Positions 7,289 through 14,686 of a stretch of DNA of 21,298 nucleotides are shown here, piece after piece. Under the pieces are notes generated by a model. The model was not told where the DNA came from, ran no database searches, and worked only from the letters and a program-made list of their open reading frames with translations. The first letter of the stretch is position 1, and each line of letters starts with the position of its first letter. The translations under genes were made by a program, and so were the position numbers. Origin of the DNA: DATFMP01 sp041477795 (GTDB lineage: Bacteria > SAR324 > JACQKK01); contig JBGOUY010000034.1 of NCBI GenBank assembly GCA_041477795.1, positions 1 to 21,298 of the forward strand, read 5' to 3'.

Positions 7289-8578
7289 TCAGTGCCGCTT
7301 GTGCGGCGTGGAGAGCCGGAAGGCGATCTCGAAGATCGTGCGCACGTAGTTGGGGGAATGGTTGTACTCCCACACCGCGCGCCATCGGTCGCGGAACTGC
7401 GCGTCGGCGCTCCAGCCGTGGGCGGTGAGGTAGTTGGCGATGCTGGGCAGCGCGTCGTTCAGGTTGTTCAGGTCGATGCGGCCGTCCTCGTCTCCGTCCA
7501 CGGCCCAGCGCAGATAGCTGGAGGGGAGGAACTGCGGCATGCCGATCGCGCCGGCGTAGGAGCCGCGCACCTCGTAGAGCCGCTGCAGGTTGTCGCGGAA
7601 CATCGACAGCGCCGCCACCAGTTCCTGGAAAGCGAACTGGGCCTTGGCCACCAGGCGCGAGGCGAGCCAGTCCTTCGCCACGTCCGGATTGCGGGCCTTG
7701 ATCCGCTCATAGTAGCGGTTGACCGCCTCCGGATGGCCTTCCACGGCCAGCGTCGTGAAGACCTCCAGCACGCGATAGGGCAGCTTGGCGTGGCCGAACT
7801 GGGTTTCCACCAGCAGGATCGCGGTCAGCACGTGCTTGGAGACGCCGTATTCCTGCTCCACCGCGTCGAGCTGGCGCAGGTGGCGGCGCTCGAAGCGCTT
7901 GGCGAGGTGAATGGCGTAGGGCGTCGTGAACTGCTGGTAGATGTCCTCGGAGTCCGGGTTCAGCGCATTGAAGGCGACGATGCGGTCCAGCTTGCGCAGG
8001 CGCGCATCGTAGAACACGCTCGCCATGTCTTGCCGGTCGAAGCCGAGCTGCTCCAGGGCCTTGAGCAAAGGCTCCAGCTCCTCGCTGGTGAAGTGATCGT
8101 CGGGGGCGGCGGCGCTGGCTGCGACCGTCCGCTCCCGCTCCGCCGGATCGGCCGCATCGAGACCGGCCGCAGCGGCCGTGTCGCCGCTGAGCGGCTGCGC
8201 AGGGTCACTGGCGCTGGCGGAGGCGGCCCAGTCGGTGGGGTCGGCCGGGTTGGCGGAGCCGGGGGCGCCGGCGGGATTGGCGATGCTCGCCGTGCTCGTC
8301 GTGCTCGCGCTGCCGGGCGGCTGCCCAGCGGCCGCAGGGGCGCTCGCGTCGTCCGCCCGCGTGACCAGCACCGCCGGGGCGATGGGCGGGGCGGGCGCCG
8401 CATCCGAGACATCGGCCCGGGCCCGTGGGGCGCACCCCAGCGCCAGCGCGCACAGCAGCAGCCCCAGCAGCGCCGGGAGCAGCGTGCGCGGCCGCAGGCC
8501 GCCCAGCGCGCGCGCCATGGGGCACGCCGCCCGTTCGCCGTTGCCTCCGGCCTGGCTCTTCATCCCTCGCCCACCCAT
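7289..8578 (-). CDS. mltB: Membrane-bound lytic murein transglycosylase B-like lipoprotein (GH103)
   Basis: 429 residues from the ATG at 8578 (GGAG 4 bases upstream). An in-frame ATG at 8638 lacks a binding site and overlaps a possible -10 box; ATGs at 8563 and 8518 are also possible, the last giving the tidiest signal peptide. The hydrophobic segment TLLPALLGLLLCALALGC suggests a lipoprotein, though the lipobox is not perfect. A low-complexity Ala/Ser/Thr/Pro linker follows. The catalytic part runs from DDHFTSEELEPLLKAL to the C-terminus: LTAILLVETQFGHAKLPYRVLEVF contains the catalytic Glu of the MltB family (VETQFG), followed by YAGAIGMPQFLPSSY and a DGDEDGRIDLNN stretch. The enzyme cleaves peptidoglycan strands with formation of 1,6-anhydro-muramyl ends, at the inner face of the outer membrane. 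The family is recognised with high confidence. Confidence 0.9.
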   Translation of the reverse strand: MGGRGMKSQAGGNGERAACPMARALGGLRPRTLLPALLGLLLCALALGCAPRARADVSDAAPAPPIAPAVLVTRADDASAPAAAGQPPGSASTTSTASIANPAGAPGSANPADPTDWAASASASDPAQPLSGDTAAAAGLDAADPAERERTVAASAAAPDDHFTSEELEPLLKALEQLGFDRQDMASVFYDARLRKLDRIVAFNALNPDSEDIYQQFTTPYAIHLAKRFERRHLRQLDAVEQEYGVSKHVLTAILLVETQFGHAKLPYRVLEVFTTLAVEGHPEAVNRYYERIKARNPDVAKDWLASRLVAKAQFAFQELVAALSMFRDNLQRLYEVRGSYAGAIGMPQFLPSSYLRWAVDGDEDGRIDLNNLNDALPSIANYLTAHGWSADAQFRDRWRAVWEYNHSPNYVRTIFEIAFRLSTPHKRH

Positions 8579-8637
8579 CTCGCTCCGATTCGCTGGCCGC
8601 GGGAGCCCTGATCGCGGCGGCGACTGCAAGTCTGCCA

Positions 8638-8666
8638 TCTTTAGTTCAAATTTCTTACAATATCAA
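8638..8666 (-). promoter_or_regulatory. Possible promoter for the lytic transglycosylase
   Basis: In a small A/T-rich island, the minus strand reads TTGATA (8661-8666) and TAAAGA (8638-8643), separated by 17 bases. The -35 is close to consensus and the -10 is poor. If real, transcription would begin near 8630 and the gene would start at 8578 or later. Confidence 0.35.
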
Positions 8667-8897
8667 TCGCCGGCAACGCGCCTGGCGCGGCGCGAAGGCC
8701 CATGCTTTCAACGCATTCCATGCAAGATCTAGGGCACACGCGGGCGGGGCGGCAGGTCCCGCGCGGTTCTGCGGCCACGGTGGGGTCGCTCTGCGGCTCG
8801 GCGTGCCTGCAGACCGCCGCTGGTGGCGGACGATGGGCGGTGGCAGAGGCGCGCGCCCGGCGGGCACCGCGGGCGCCGCTCCGGCGGCCCGGCGCGC
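8667..8897. other. Intergenic stretch without a recognised gene
   Basis: No convincing coding frame was found between the R3H gene and the transglycosylase. On the minus strand, just after the R3H stop, GGGC(C)GCCG and CGGCGCCC can form a bulged GC-rich hairpin with loop GAG, a weak terminator candidate without a T-run. Confidence 0.4.
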
Positions 8898-9446
8898 TTA
8901 GTAGCCCGGGTCGTCCGGCAGGAGGATGCGGCCTTGCCGCACGCGGAACTCGCGCGTCGTGACAATCCGGTCGGCCACGATGTGCGCGCGGTCCTGCTCG
9001 CGGAACAGCTCCAGGCTGCCGTCCACCTTCAGGGCCATGTGGATGCCGGCTTTGCCGGGGTTGACCGGGAAGGTCTGGCTGCCGAAGTCCCACAGGCGCA
9101 CGCGGCCCGCCGGCGCCGCCTCGGCCACCGCCACCGCGGCCAGGGTCTCTGGCGTCTTGACCAGGCACACGTAGCGGTCGCGATCCTCTCCGCGCGATTC
9201 GGTGCGCAGGTTGAACTTGACGGCGATGCTGTGCACCATGCGCCGCCGGTAGGAGTTCATCGGCTCCAGTTCCAGTTCTTCTTCCGGGGAGCGCAGGAAG
9301 TAGGCGATGCGCATCTCGATCTCCCGCTCGAACTCGCGGTCGATGCGCTCTTTGATCTCGGCAGGATCCCGCGCCCGGTCGCGCTCGCGATCCCGATCCG
9401 GTCGCGGGCGGCGAGGACCGCGACTGCCTCCGCTGTCTCGGTGCAT
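8898..9446 (-). CDS. R3H-domain single-stranded nucleic-acid-binding protein
   Basis: 182 residues. The ATG at 9446 is preceded by GCGGGAAG at suitable spacing; upstream in-frame codons do not look coding. Residues 8-45 are an Arg/Asp/Glu-rich charged head (DRDRERDRARDPAEIKERID). Residues 52-98 carry an R3H domain: LELEPMNSYRRRMVHSIAVK, with R68 and H72 as the R-x3-H pair, then LRTESRGEDRDRYVCL, as in the C-terminal part of Jag-type proteins. Residues 100-182 resemble no family I know (RVRLWDFGSQTFPVNPGKAG, DRIVTTREFRVRQGRIL). R3H domains bind single-stranded DNA or RNA. It is transcribed divergently from a DnaC-like ATPase 259 bases away, which hints at, but does not prove, a shared role in nucleic-acid handling. 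Confidence 0.8.
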   Translation of the reverse strand: MHRDSGGSRGPRRPRPDRDRERDRARDPAEIKERIDREFEREIEMRIAYFLRSPEEELELEPMNSYRRRMVHSIAVKFNLRTESRGEDRDRYVCLVKTPETLAAVAVAEAAPAGRVRLWDFGSQTFPVNPGKAGIHMALKVDGSLELFREQDRAHIVADRIVTTREFRVRQGRILLPDDPGY

Positions 9447-9576
9447 GACTTCCCGCACAGATGCATGTCGTAAAGGGACGGTTGTGCGACGACGCCCAGC
9501 AGCGGGCCGCCGCCCCCCAAGGCCCGCGGGGTGGGCGTTTCGCGTGATCCGCGACCGCCGGCCCGGGCCGCCGCTC

Positions 9577-9605
9577 TTGAACCCCCTGGCGGGTTGGCGT
9601 AGGGT
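9577..9605 (+). promoter_or_regulatory. Weak candidate promoter for the DnaC-like operon
   Basis: TTGAAC (9577-9582) and TAGGGT (9600-9605) are separated by 17 bases, about 100 bases before the ATPase start. The -35 is fair and the -10 poor. The rest of the divergent spacer 9447-9705 shows nothing clearer. Confidence 0.25.
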
Positions 9606-9705
9606 TGGCTCATGGACCCGCGTGCGCCTCGCCACCCGTGGGATCAGCGCAGTTAAGCCCAAATCGCGCGCAGCGTCAATTGCAGTCCATCGGGAGAAGC
9701 GCTCC

Positions 9706-10566
9706 ATGCAGGCCAGGGAAGGTCTCGCCATCAGCGTCTGCAAGAGCTGCGACGGTACGGGCGTGGTGTTCGGGCCGGCCGGCTCCACCGTGGAGGCCGT
9801 GGTGTGCGAATGCTCGCGGAAGTGCCGCGTCTGCGGCGACGCACGCTACCTCTTCGAGCGCGACCGGGTCGGCCGCGAGATCGCCCGCATGTGCGACTGC
9901 GAGCGGCGCCGCGTGCGCGTGCGGCTCTACAACGAGGCTCGCGTGCCCAGCAAGTACGCCGACGCCACCCTCGACGAGCGCCGCAAGGACCGCTCCAACA
10001 AGGAAGCCTTCGATACCTTTCGCCTGTTCCTGCAGGACTACCAGCGCGGCCACAAGGGGCTGCTGCTGATGGGGCCCGCCGGCGTGGGCAAGACTTGGCT
10101 GGTGGCCGGGTTCATCCGCGAACTGATCTTCGGCCACGGGGTGCCGGTGATGTTCCGCGACTTCTTCCACCTGCTGGCCGAACTGCGCTCCGGCTATTCC
10201 AGCGACACGCCCGAATCGCAGCTCATCGACCCCCTGGTGGACGTGGAGGTGCTCGTCATCGACGAGCTGGGCAAGGGCCGCAACACGCCCTGGGAGCAGA
10301 ACATCCTGGATGTGATCATTTCCCAGCGCTACAACGACCGGAAGACCACGCTGTTCACCAGCAACTACACCGATTCCTCCCGCACCACGCTGGTCGAGCA
10401 CATCCGGCCCAAGGACGGCTCCACGGCCGAGCGCCAGGAGATTCGCGACACGCTGGCTGAGCGCGTGGGCCCGCGCATCTACTCGCGGCTGCGGGAAATG
10501 TGCGACTTCATCACGGTCGGCGGACCGGACCGGCGGGAGCAGGAGGGCGTGGCCGGCCTGACATGA
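9706..10566 (+). CDS. DnaC/DnaI-like AAA+ ATPase with a cysteine-rich N-terminus
   Basis: 286 residues; the ATG at 9706 follows GGGAG with a 9-base spacer. Residues 1-66 hold four Cys pairs (C12/C15, C34/C36, C40/C43, C63/C65), reminiscent of a DnaJ-type zinc ribbon. The AAA+ core follows: Walker A GPAGVGKT (123-130), Walker B VLVIDE (182-187), sensor-1 TSN (218-220) and the arginine-finger motif RIYSRLREMC with R261. This is the helicase-loader pattern shared by DnaC, DnaI and IstB. IstB is less likely because no IstA transposase or IS ends are nearby. The stop overlaps the next gene's start as ATGA. I infer ATP-dependent remodelling of a nucleoprotein partner, possibly replicative helicase loading; the downstream genes give no direct support for replication. 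Confidence 0.85.
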   Translation: MQAREGLAISVCKSCDGTGVVFGPAGSTVEAVVCECSRKCRVCGDARYLFERDRVGREIARMCDCERRRVRVRLYNEARVPSKYADATLDERRKDRSNKEAFDTFRLFLQDYQRGHKGLLLMGPAGVGKTWLVAGFIRELIFGHGVPVMFRDFFHLLAELRSGYSSDTPESQLIDPLVDVEVLVIDELGKGRNTPWEQNILDVIISQRYNDRKTTLFTSNYTDSSRTTLVEHIRPKDGSTAERQEIRDTLAERVGPRIYSRLREMCDFITVGGPDRREQEGVAGLT

Positions 10567-11321
10567 CAGCGCAGCAGATCTTCATCACCGGGGCCAGTTC
10601 CGGCATCGGCGCGGCGCTGGCCGAACTGTACGCGGAGCAGCACGGCGCGGCGCTGACGCTGGGCCTGGTGGCGCGGCGGGCCGACCGGCTGAGCGCGCTG
10701 GCCGGGCGCCTGCGCCCCCTGGGCGCGAGGGTGCTCTGCTACCCCGCCGACGTGCGCGAGCGCGAGCGCATGGCCGAGGTGGCGCGCGCCTTCGTGGCCG
10801 AGGCGGGCGGCGTCACGCTGGCCATCGCCAACGCCGGCCTGAGCCGCCCGGACGGGCTCCCCGCCGGCGATGCCACGGCCGCGGCGGAGGTGGTCACGAT
10901 CAACGTGGCGGGCGTGCTGCACACCCTGATGCCGCTCCTCCCCACCTTCATCGCCCAGGGCCACGGGCACGTGGTCAGCATCGGCTCGGTCGCGGGCTTC
11001 CGCGGCCTGCCGGGCAAGGGTGCGTATTGCGCCTCCAAGGCCGCGGTGAAGACGCTGATGGACGCTTGGCGTCCGGAGCTGCGCCGCCACGGCGTCCGCG
11101 TCAGCACGATCTGCCCGGGCTGGGTGGTTTCCGAGATGACGGCCGCCAATCCTTACCCCATGCCGTTCATGCTGGATACGGCCCGCGCCGCGCGGCACAT
11201 CGTCCGCGCGATCGCCCAGGGCCGCGGCACCACCATCTTCCCCTGGCAGATGCGCCTGGCGGTGCCGCTGCTGCGGGTGCTGCCGGAGCGGCTGCTGCTC
11301 AAGTACGCCGTGCGCCGATGA
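10563..11321 (+). CDS. Short-chain dehydrogenase/reductase (SDR)
   Basis: 252 residues; the ATG overlaps the stop of the DnaC-like gene (ATGA), implying translational coupling. The classical SDR layout is present: TGASSGIG (9-16) for NAD(P) binding, NAG at 90-92, catalytic S142 (SIGSVAG), Y155 and K159 (YCASK). The C-terminal segment (TIFPWQMRLAVPLLRVLPERLLLKYA) is hydrophobic or amphipathic, as in SDRs associated with membranes or lipid substrates. The substrate is unknown. Its neighbours, a helicase-loader-like ATPase and a repeat lipoprotein, do not point to a pathway. Confidence 0.9.
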   Translation: MTAQQIFITGASSGIGAALAELYAEQHGAALTLGLVARRADRLSALAGRLRPLGARVLCYPADVRERERMAEVARAFVAEAGGVTLAIANAGLSRPDGLPAGDATAAAEVVTINVAGVLHTLMPLLPTFIAQGHGHVVSIGSVAGFRGLPGKGAYCASKAAVKTLMDAWRPELRRHGVRVSTICPGWVVSEMTAANPYPMPFMLDTARAARHIVRAIAQGRGTTIFPWQMRLAVPLLRVLPERLLLKYAVRR

Positions 11322-12802
11322 CGCCCCGCCTGGCTGCCCATCGTGGCCCGCGCTGCGCCGGAGCGCCGGTGCGCCGCCCGCCGCTGCGTCCCCTGCGCTC
11401 CCCGCGCCCCCTGCGGCTGCTCGCCGGGCTGGCCTGCCTGGCCCTGCTGGGCGCGGCCCTGCTGGGTGCGTTAGCCGGCTGCGGCAACACCGTGGGGGAC
11501 GACGGCACGTTCAAGCCGGCCGCGACCGACAACACGGACTTCGCGCCCCCGTACTATGTCCCGCTGGGCAACCTGCCCATCACCATGGACCTCTGGCCGC
11601 GCGGCGCGGCGCTCTCCCTGCTCGCGGTGGTGAACAGCGTGGCCGCCGATCCGCTCAATCCCGACGGCACCGTGAACCCCACCGGCACGGTGACGGTGCT
11701 GCAGAACAGCCCGCCCGGCACCTTCACGGCGACGGCCACGCTCTCCACGATGCCCTTTCCCTCCCTGGCCCTGTGGGCGCACCTGCAGAACGCGACCGAT
11801 CCGGACCTGGTGATCCTGGACAACCAGAACACCCACGTCGCCATCTACCTAAGCCAGGGCCTGGGCGTGTTCGGGACCGTGCCGTCGCAGGAATTCACGC
11901 TGAGCGGGGTGGCCGGGCAGCTCACGATCACGGACCTGGAGGGCGACGGGCTGGAGGACGTGGTGATCACCGTGCCGGCCAGCACCCAGATCGTCGCGCT
12001 GCACGCCGATCCAGGCGGCAGCGGCGTGCTGACCGAGGCGGATACGACGACCCCCAATGCGCTGGGGCGCTTCTTCGCCGGCAACCTCAACGGCGACGGC
12101 AACCTGGACCTGGCCGCGCTTTCCGCCCTGACCATCAGCGTGGAGGAGTGGCAGTGGGACGGCACGCTGGGGACCCACGGCCGCTTCGCGCAGACGCTCG
12201 CGGTGACGCCCACGGTGCCGTTCGCGCTGCCCCAACACGCCAGCTTCATCGTCGGGGGCAACCTGCTCTCCGCCGCGCCGGCGCCGCCGGATCTGGCGGT
12301 GCTGACGGACGTCCCGGTCAGCGGGGCGGATTACCTGTACGTCTATCCGACTGACGGCGCCGGTGCGCCGGTGACTACCGGCACGCTGGGCTTGCCGGTG
12401 ACGGTGGGCGCCAACCTGCTCGTGCCGCTGGGCCCGGTGGCGGGCCCGTTTGTCGATCTGGCCGTCATGCACACCAGCCTGCGCTGGTTCACGTACCTCA
12501 AGTCCGGCGGCGGTACCTACGCGGTGATCACGCCGGCGACCACGCGCAATTGCACCGATGCCGTCGCGGGGCAGGTGACCGCGGATGCGGCCATGGACAT
12601 CGTCACCGTGGAATCCGAGCGGCGCACCATCGGCATCTTCGCGGGCGATGGCCTGGGCAACTTCGTGCGCACGGAGATCGGCCTGCTGACGCTGCCGTCG
12701 TTCCCGCGCATCGTGGATGTGGATGGAGTCGGCAAGGACGACCTGCTGGTGCTGGAGCCCAACTCGGACCGCCTGGCGGTGTTCCTCAACCTGAACCCAT
12801 AG
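11318..12802 (+). CDS. FG-GAP/VCBS-type repeat lipoprotein
   Basis: 494 residues; the ATG overlaps the preceding SDR stop (ATGA). A long basic head leads to a hydrophobic segment and a textbook lipobox LAGC (52-55), so the mature protein starts at C55. The rest is a repeat protein with beta-propeller-like units of the FG-GAP/VCBS kind, shown by recurrent Asp-rich loops: DLEGDGLEDVVI, NLNGDGNLDLAA, IVDVDGVGKDDLLVL, together with DPDLVILDNQNTHVAIYLSQ. Such loops often bind calcium. Location: outer membrane or cell surface. The function is probably adhesion or ligand binding, but that is family-level inference. The gene ends the three-gene operon. Confidence 0.85.
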   Translation: MTPRLAAHRGPRCAGAPVRRPPLRPLRSPRPLRLLAGLACLALLGAALLGALAGCGNTVGDDGTFKPAATDNTDFAPPYYVPLGNLPITMDLWPRGAALSLLAVVNSVAADPLNPDGTVNPTGTVTVLQNSPPGTFTATATLSTMPFPSLALWAHLQNATDPDLVILDNQNTHVAIYLSQGLGVFGTVPSQEFTLSGVAGQLTITDLEGDGLEDVVITVPASTQIVALHADPGGSGVLTEADTTTPNALGRFFAGNLNGDGNLDLAALSALTISVEEWQWDGTLGTHGRFAQTLAVTPTVPFALPQHASFIVGGNLLSAAPAPPDLAVLTDVPVSGADYLYVYPTDGAGAPVTTGTLGLPVTVGANLLVPLGPVAGPFVDLAVMHTSLRWFTYLKSGGGTYAVITPATTRNCTDAVAGQVTADAAMDIVTVESERRTIGIFAGDGLGNFVRTEIGLLTLPSFPRIVDVDGVGKDDLLVLEPNSDRLAVFLNLNP

Positions 12803-12816
12803 CAGAGCCATGGCCT

Positions 12817-12839
12817 GCGGCGCCTCCCTCCTGCGCCGC
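12817..12839. terminator. Possible bidirectional hairpin between convergent genes
   Basis: GCGGCGC (12817-12823) and GCGCCGC (12833-12839) form a 7-bp stem around a 9-base pyrimidine loop in the 50-base gap between two convergent genes. There is no T-run, so the terminator call rests on position and stem only. Confidence 0.3.
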
Positions 12840-12852
12840 CCAACGCGGCTCG

Positions 12853-13188
12853 TCAGGGCAGGTCGTCGCCGTAGATCTCGAAGAACGCGTCCACGCTCTC
12901 CAGCAGCTTGCGCTTGATCTCCGCGGCATCGCCGGTGATGGTGTGCAGCGTCAGCGTCTCGCTGCCGCCATCGGGGCGGGGCACGCGGACGCGGGGGTGG
13001 CTCTGTTCGGCGAGCACCTGGTCGGGCAGCAGGCGCATGGCATAGAGCAGTGTGTGCTCCCGCCGCACGAGGCGCAGCCGGGGCGAGCCCGGGGGCCGTG
13101 CACGGCCGCGGGCGGTGGGCCGGCCCGCCCGCGTGGCGGTGCCCCTTGGGGTGCGCCCGGGGGGGCGGCGGCTTGGCGTGCGCGCCAT
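12853..13188 (-). CDS. Small protein of unknown function downstream of the amidase
   Basis: 111 residues from ATG at 13188, only 10 bases after the amidase stop, so very likely co-transcribed. The first 40 residues are Arg/Pro/Gly-rich (ARTPSRRPPGRTPRGTATRA) and may be disordered, or the true start may be the internal ATG at MRLLPDQVL. Residues about 45-111 look like a compact domain: RLRLVRREHTLLYAMRLLP, VRVPRPDGGSETLTLHTI, EIKRKLLESVDAFFEIYGDD. I do not recognise the family. The gene is supported by an acidic helical C-terminus with good codon bias and by its tight spacing. Confidence 0.6.
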   Translation of the reverse strand: MARTPSRRPPGRTPRGTATRAGRPTARGRARPPGSPRLRLVRREHTLLYAMRLLPDQVLAEQSHPRVRVPRPDGGSETLTLHTITGDAAEIKRKLLESVDAFFEIYGDDLP

Positions 13189-13198
13189 GACGGGCCGC

Positions 13199-14542
13199 CT
13201 ACGCGCCGTCCGGGCGGGCCGCAAAGGCGGCCACGCTTTCGCACCAGGCGGCCACGCTGAGCAGGTCGTCCTCCCCGCCCAAGCGCCCCATCACCTGCAG
13301 CCCCAGGGGCAGGCCCGTGCCGGAGCGCCCCACCGGGAAGCACACCGCCGGCAGCCCGCAGATGGACGAGAGCGTATTGAAGCCCGCGTTGCCCGTGCTG
13401 CCCAGCCCGCGCGGCGCGGCGCCCGGCGCGGCGGGACAGATCGCGGCGTCCACGTCCGCCAGGGCGGTGGCCATCTGCGCGATCAGCCGCAGCCGGTGCC
13501 GCAGCGCGCCGACGTAGTCCGTCGCCCGCAGGGAGAGGCCCTCGCGGATCAGGTCGGCGATGCGCGAGGGGAAGGGCGTCGGATCGGCCGCGAAGGCCGC
13601 GCGGTGCACCGTGGCCGCCTCGCTGGCCATGATCGTGCGATGGGCCTCGTGCATGCCCGCGAAGCTGGCGGGCAGGCGCCGCTCCACGATCTCCACGCCG
13701 CGCCGCGCCAGCTCCTCGCAGAAGGTGTCGAGCGCCGCGCGCATGTCCGGCTCCGCCTCGGCCGCGAAGTACTCGCCCAGGCGCCACAGGCGCGCCGGCG
13801 CGCGGGGCAGCAGGGCCGGCGGCAGCTTGTCGCGCGTGGCCTGCCAATCCAGCACGCGCTCGTCCCGCAGCACGTGCCACAGCAGGTGCGCATCCTCCAC
13901 GCTGCGCGTGAGGGTGCCCACGTGATCGAGCTGCCAGGACACGGGGATGATGCCTTCGGTGGAGATGCGGCCCAGGCTGGGCTTGAAGCCCACCACGCCG
14001 TTGAAGGACGACGGGCGGATCACCGAGCCGTTGGTCTGCGTGCCCAGCGCGCCCATGCACATGCGATCGGCCACGGCCGCGCCGGAGCCGGCGCTGGAGC
14101 CGCCGGGGGTGTGCTGCGGGTTCCAGGGATTGTGCGTCTTGCTGGGATCGGCGGTGGCGAAGGCGGTCGTCACCGTCTTGCCGAGGACGATCGCCCCCGC
14201 CTCCCGCAGGCGCGCCACGGAGACCGCGTCCCGCTCCGCGATGCGCGAGGGATAGGCCGCGGTGCCGGCCTCGGTGGCCTGGCCCGCCACGTCGTAGATG
14301 TCCTTGATGCCCAGCGGCAGGCCGTGCAGCGGCCCCTGCCAGCGGTGGCGGGCCGCCTCGCGGTCCAGCGCGCGGGCCCGCTCGAGCGCCTCGTCCGCGT
14401 ACAGGTTGGCCCAGGCCTGCACGGTCTCCTCGCGGGCGGCGATGCGCGCCAGACAGCTTTCGAGCAGCGCCTCGGCCGTCAGGCGTCCCCGGCGCAGCTC
14501 CTCGCCGGCAAGGGTCAGCGTCAGGTCTCTCGGCAGGGTCAT
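13199..14542 (-). CDS. Amidase-signature-family enzyme
   Basis: 447 residues. The ATG at 14542 is preceded by GGAG with 7-base spacing; the frame extends further upstream but without coding character. The amidase catalytic triad is visible: K80 in GIKDIYDVAG, cis-Ser S149 in PGGSSAGSGAAVA and nucleophile S173 in TQTNGSVIRPSSFNG, with the 24-residue spacing between the two serines that is usual in the family. The length is normal. These enzymes hydrolyse amides; GatA is a relative, but no gatC or gatB is adjacent and the NGSVIRPSSF variant is typical of catabolic amidases, so GatA is unlikely. It lies 144 bases downstream of gamma-glutamyltransferase on the same strand and is followed closely by the small unknown gene. 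Confidence 0.9.
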   Translation of the reverse strand: MTLPRDLTLTLAGEELRRGRLTAEALLESCLARIAAREETVQAWANLYADEALERARALDREAARHRWQGPLHGLPLGIKDIYDVAGQATEAGTAAYPSRIAERDAVSVARLREAGAIVLGKTVTTAFATADPSKTHNPWNPQHTPGGSSAGSGAAVADRMCMGALGTQTNGSVIRPSSFNGVVGFKPSLGRISTEGIIPVSWQLDHVGTLTRSVEDAHLLWHVLRDERVLDWQATRDKLPPALLPRAPARLWRLGEYFAAEAEPDMRAALDTFCEELARRGVEIVERRLPASFAGMHEAHRTIMASEAATVHRAAFAADPTPFPSRIADLIREGLSLRATDYVGALRHRLRLIAQMATALADVDAAICPAAPGAAPRGLGSTGNAGFNTLSSICGLPAVCFPVGRSGTGLPLGLQVMGRLGGEDDLLSVAAWCESVAAFAARPDGA

Positions 14543-14686
14543 GGGGCGGCTCCAAGGGGGGCCAGCGCAGGGCTGGCCGCGGGACGGGCGTGACAGGCGA
14601 TCGGCGCTCCCGCGTTCATAGCCCAATCGGCCGCGGATGGGAACGCGGCGGGCGGCGCCCGGCCGGGTTGATTCCCGCAGGGCGGC

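Noticed and set aside
9706..10566. IstB of an IS21-type element
   Set aside because: No IstA, no terminal repeats, and the gene is coupled to an SDR and a lipoprotein.
13199..14542. GatA subunit of glutamyl-tRNA amidotransferase
   Set aside because: No gatB or gatC nearby and a divergent nucleophile region; a catabolic amidase fits better.
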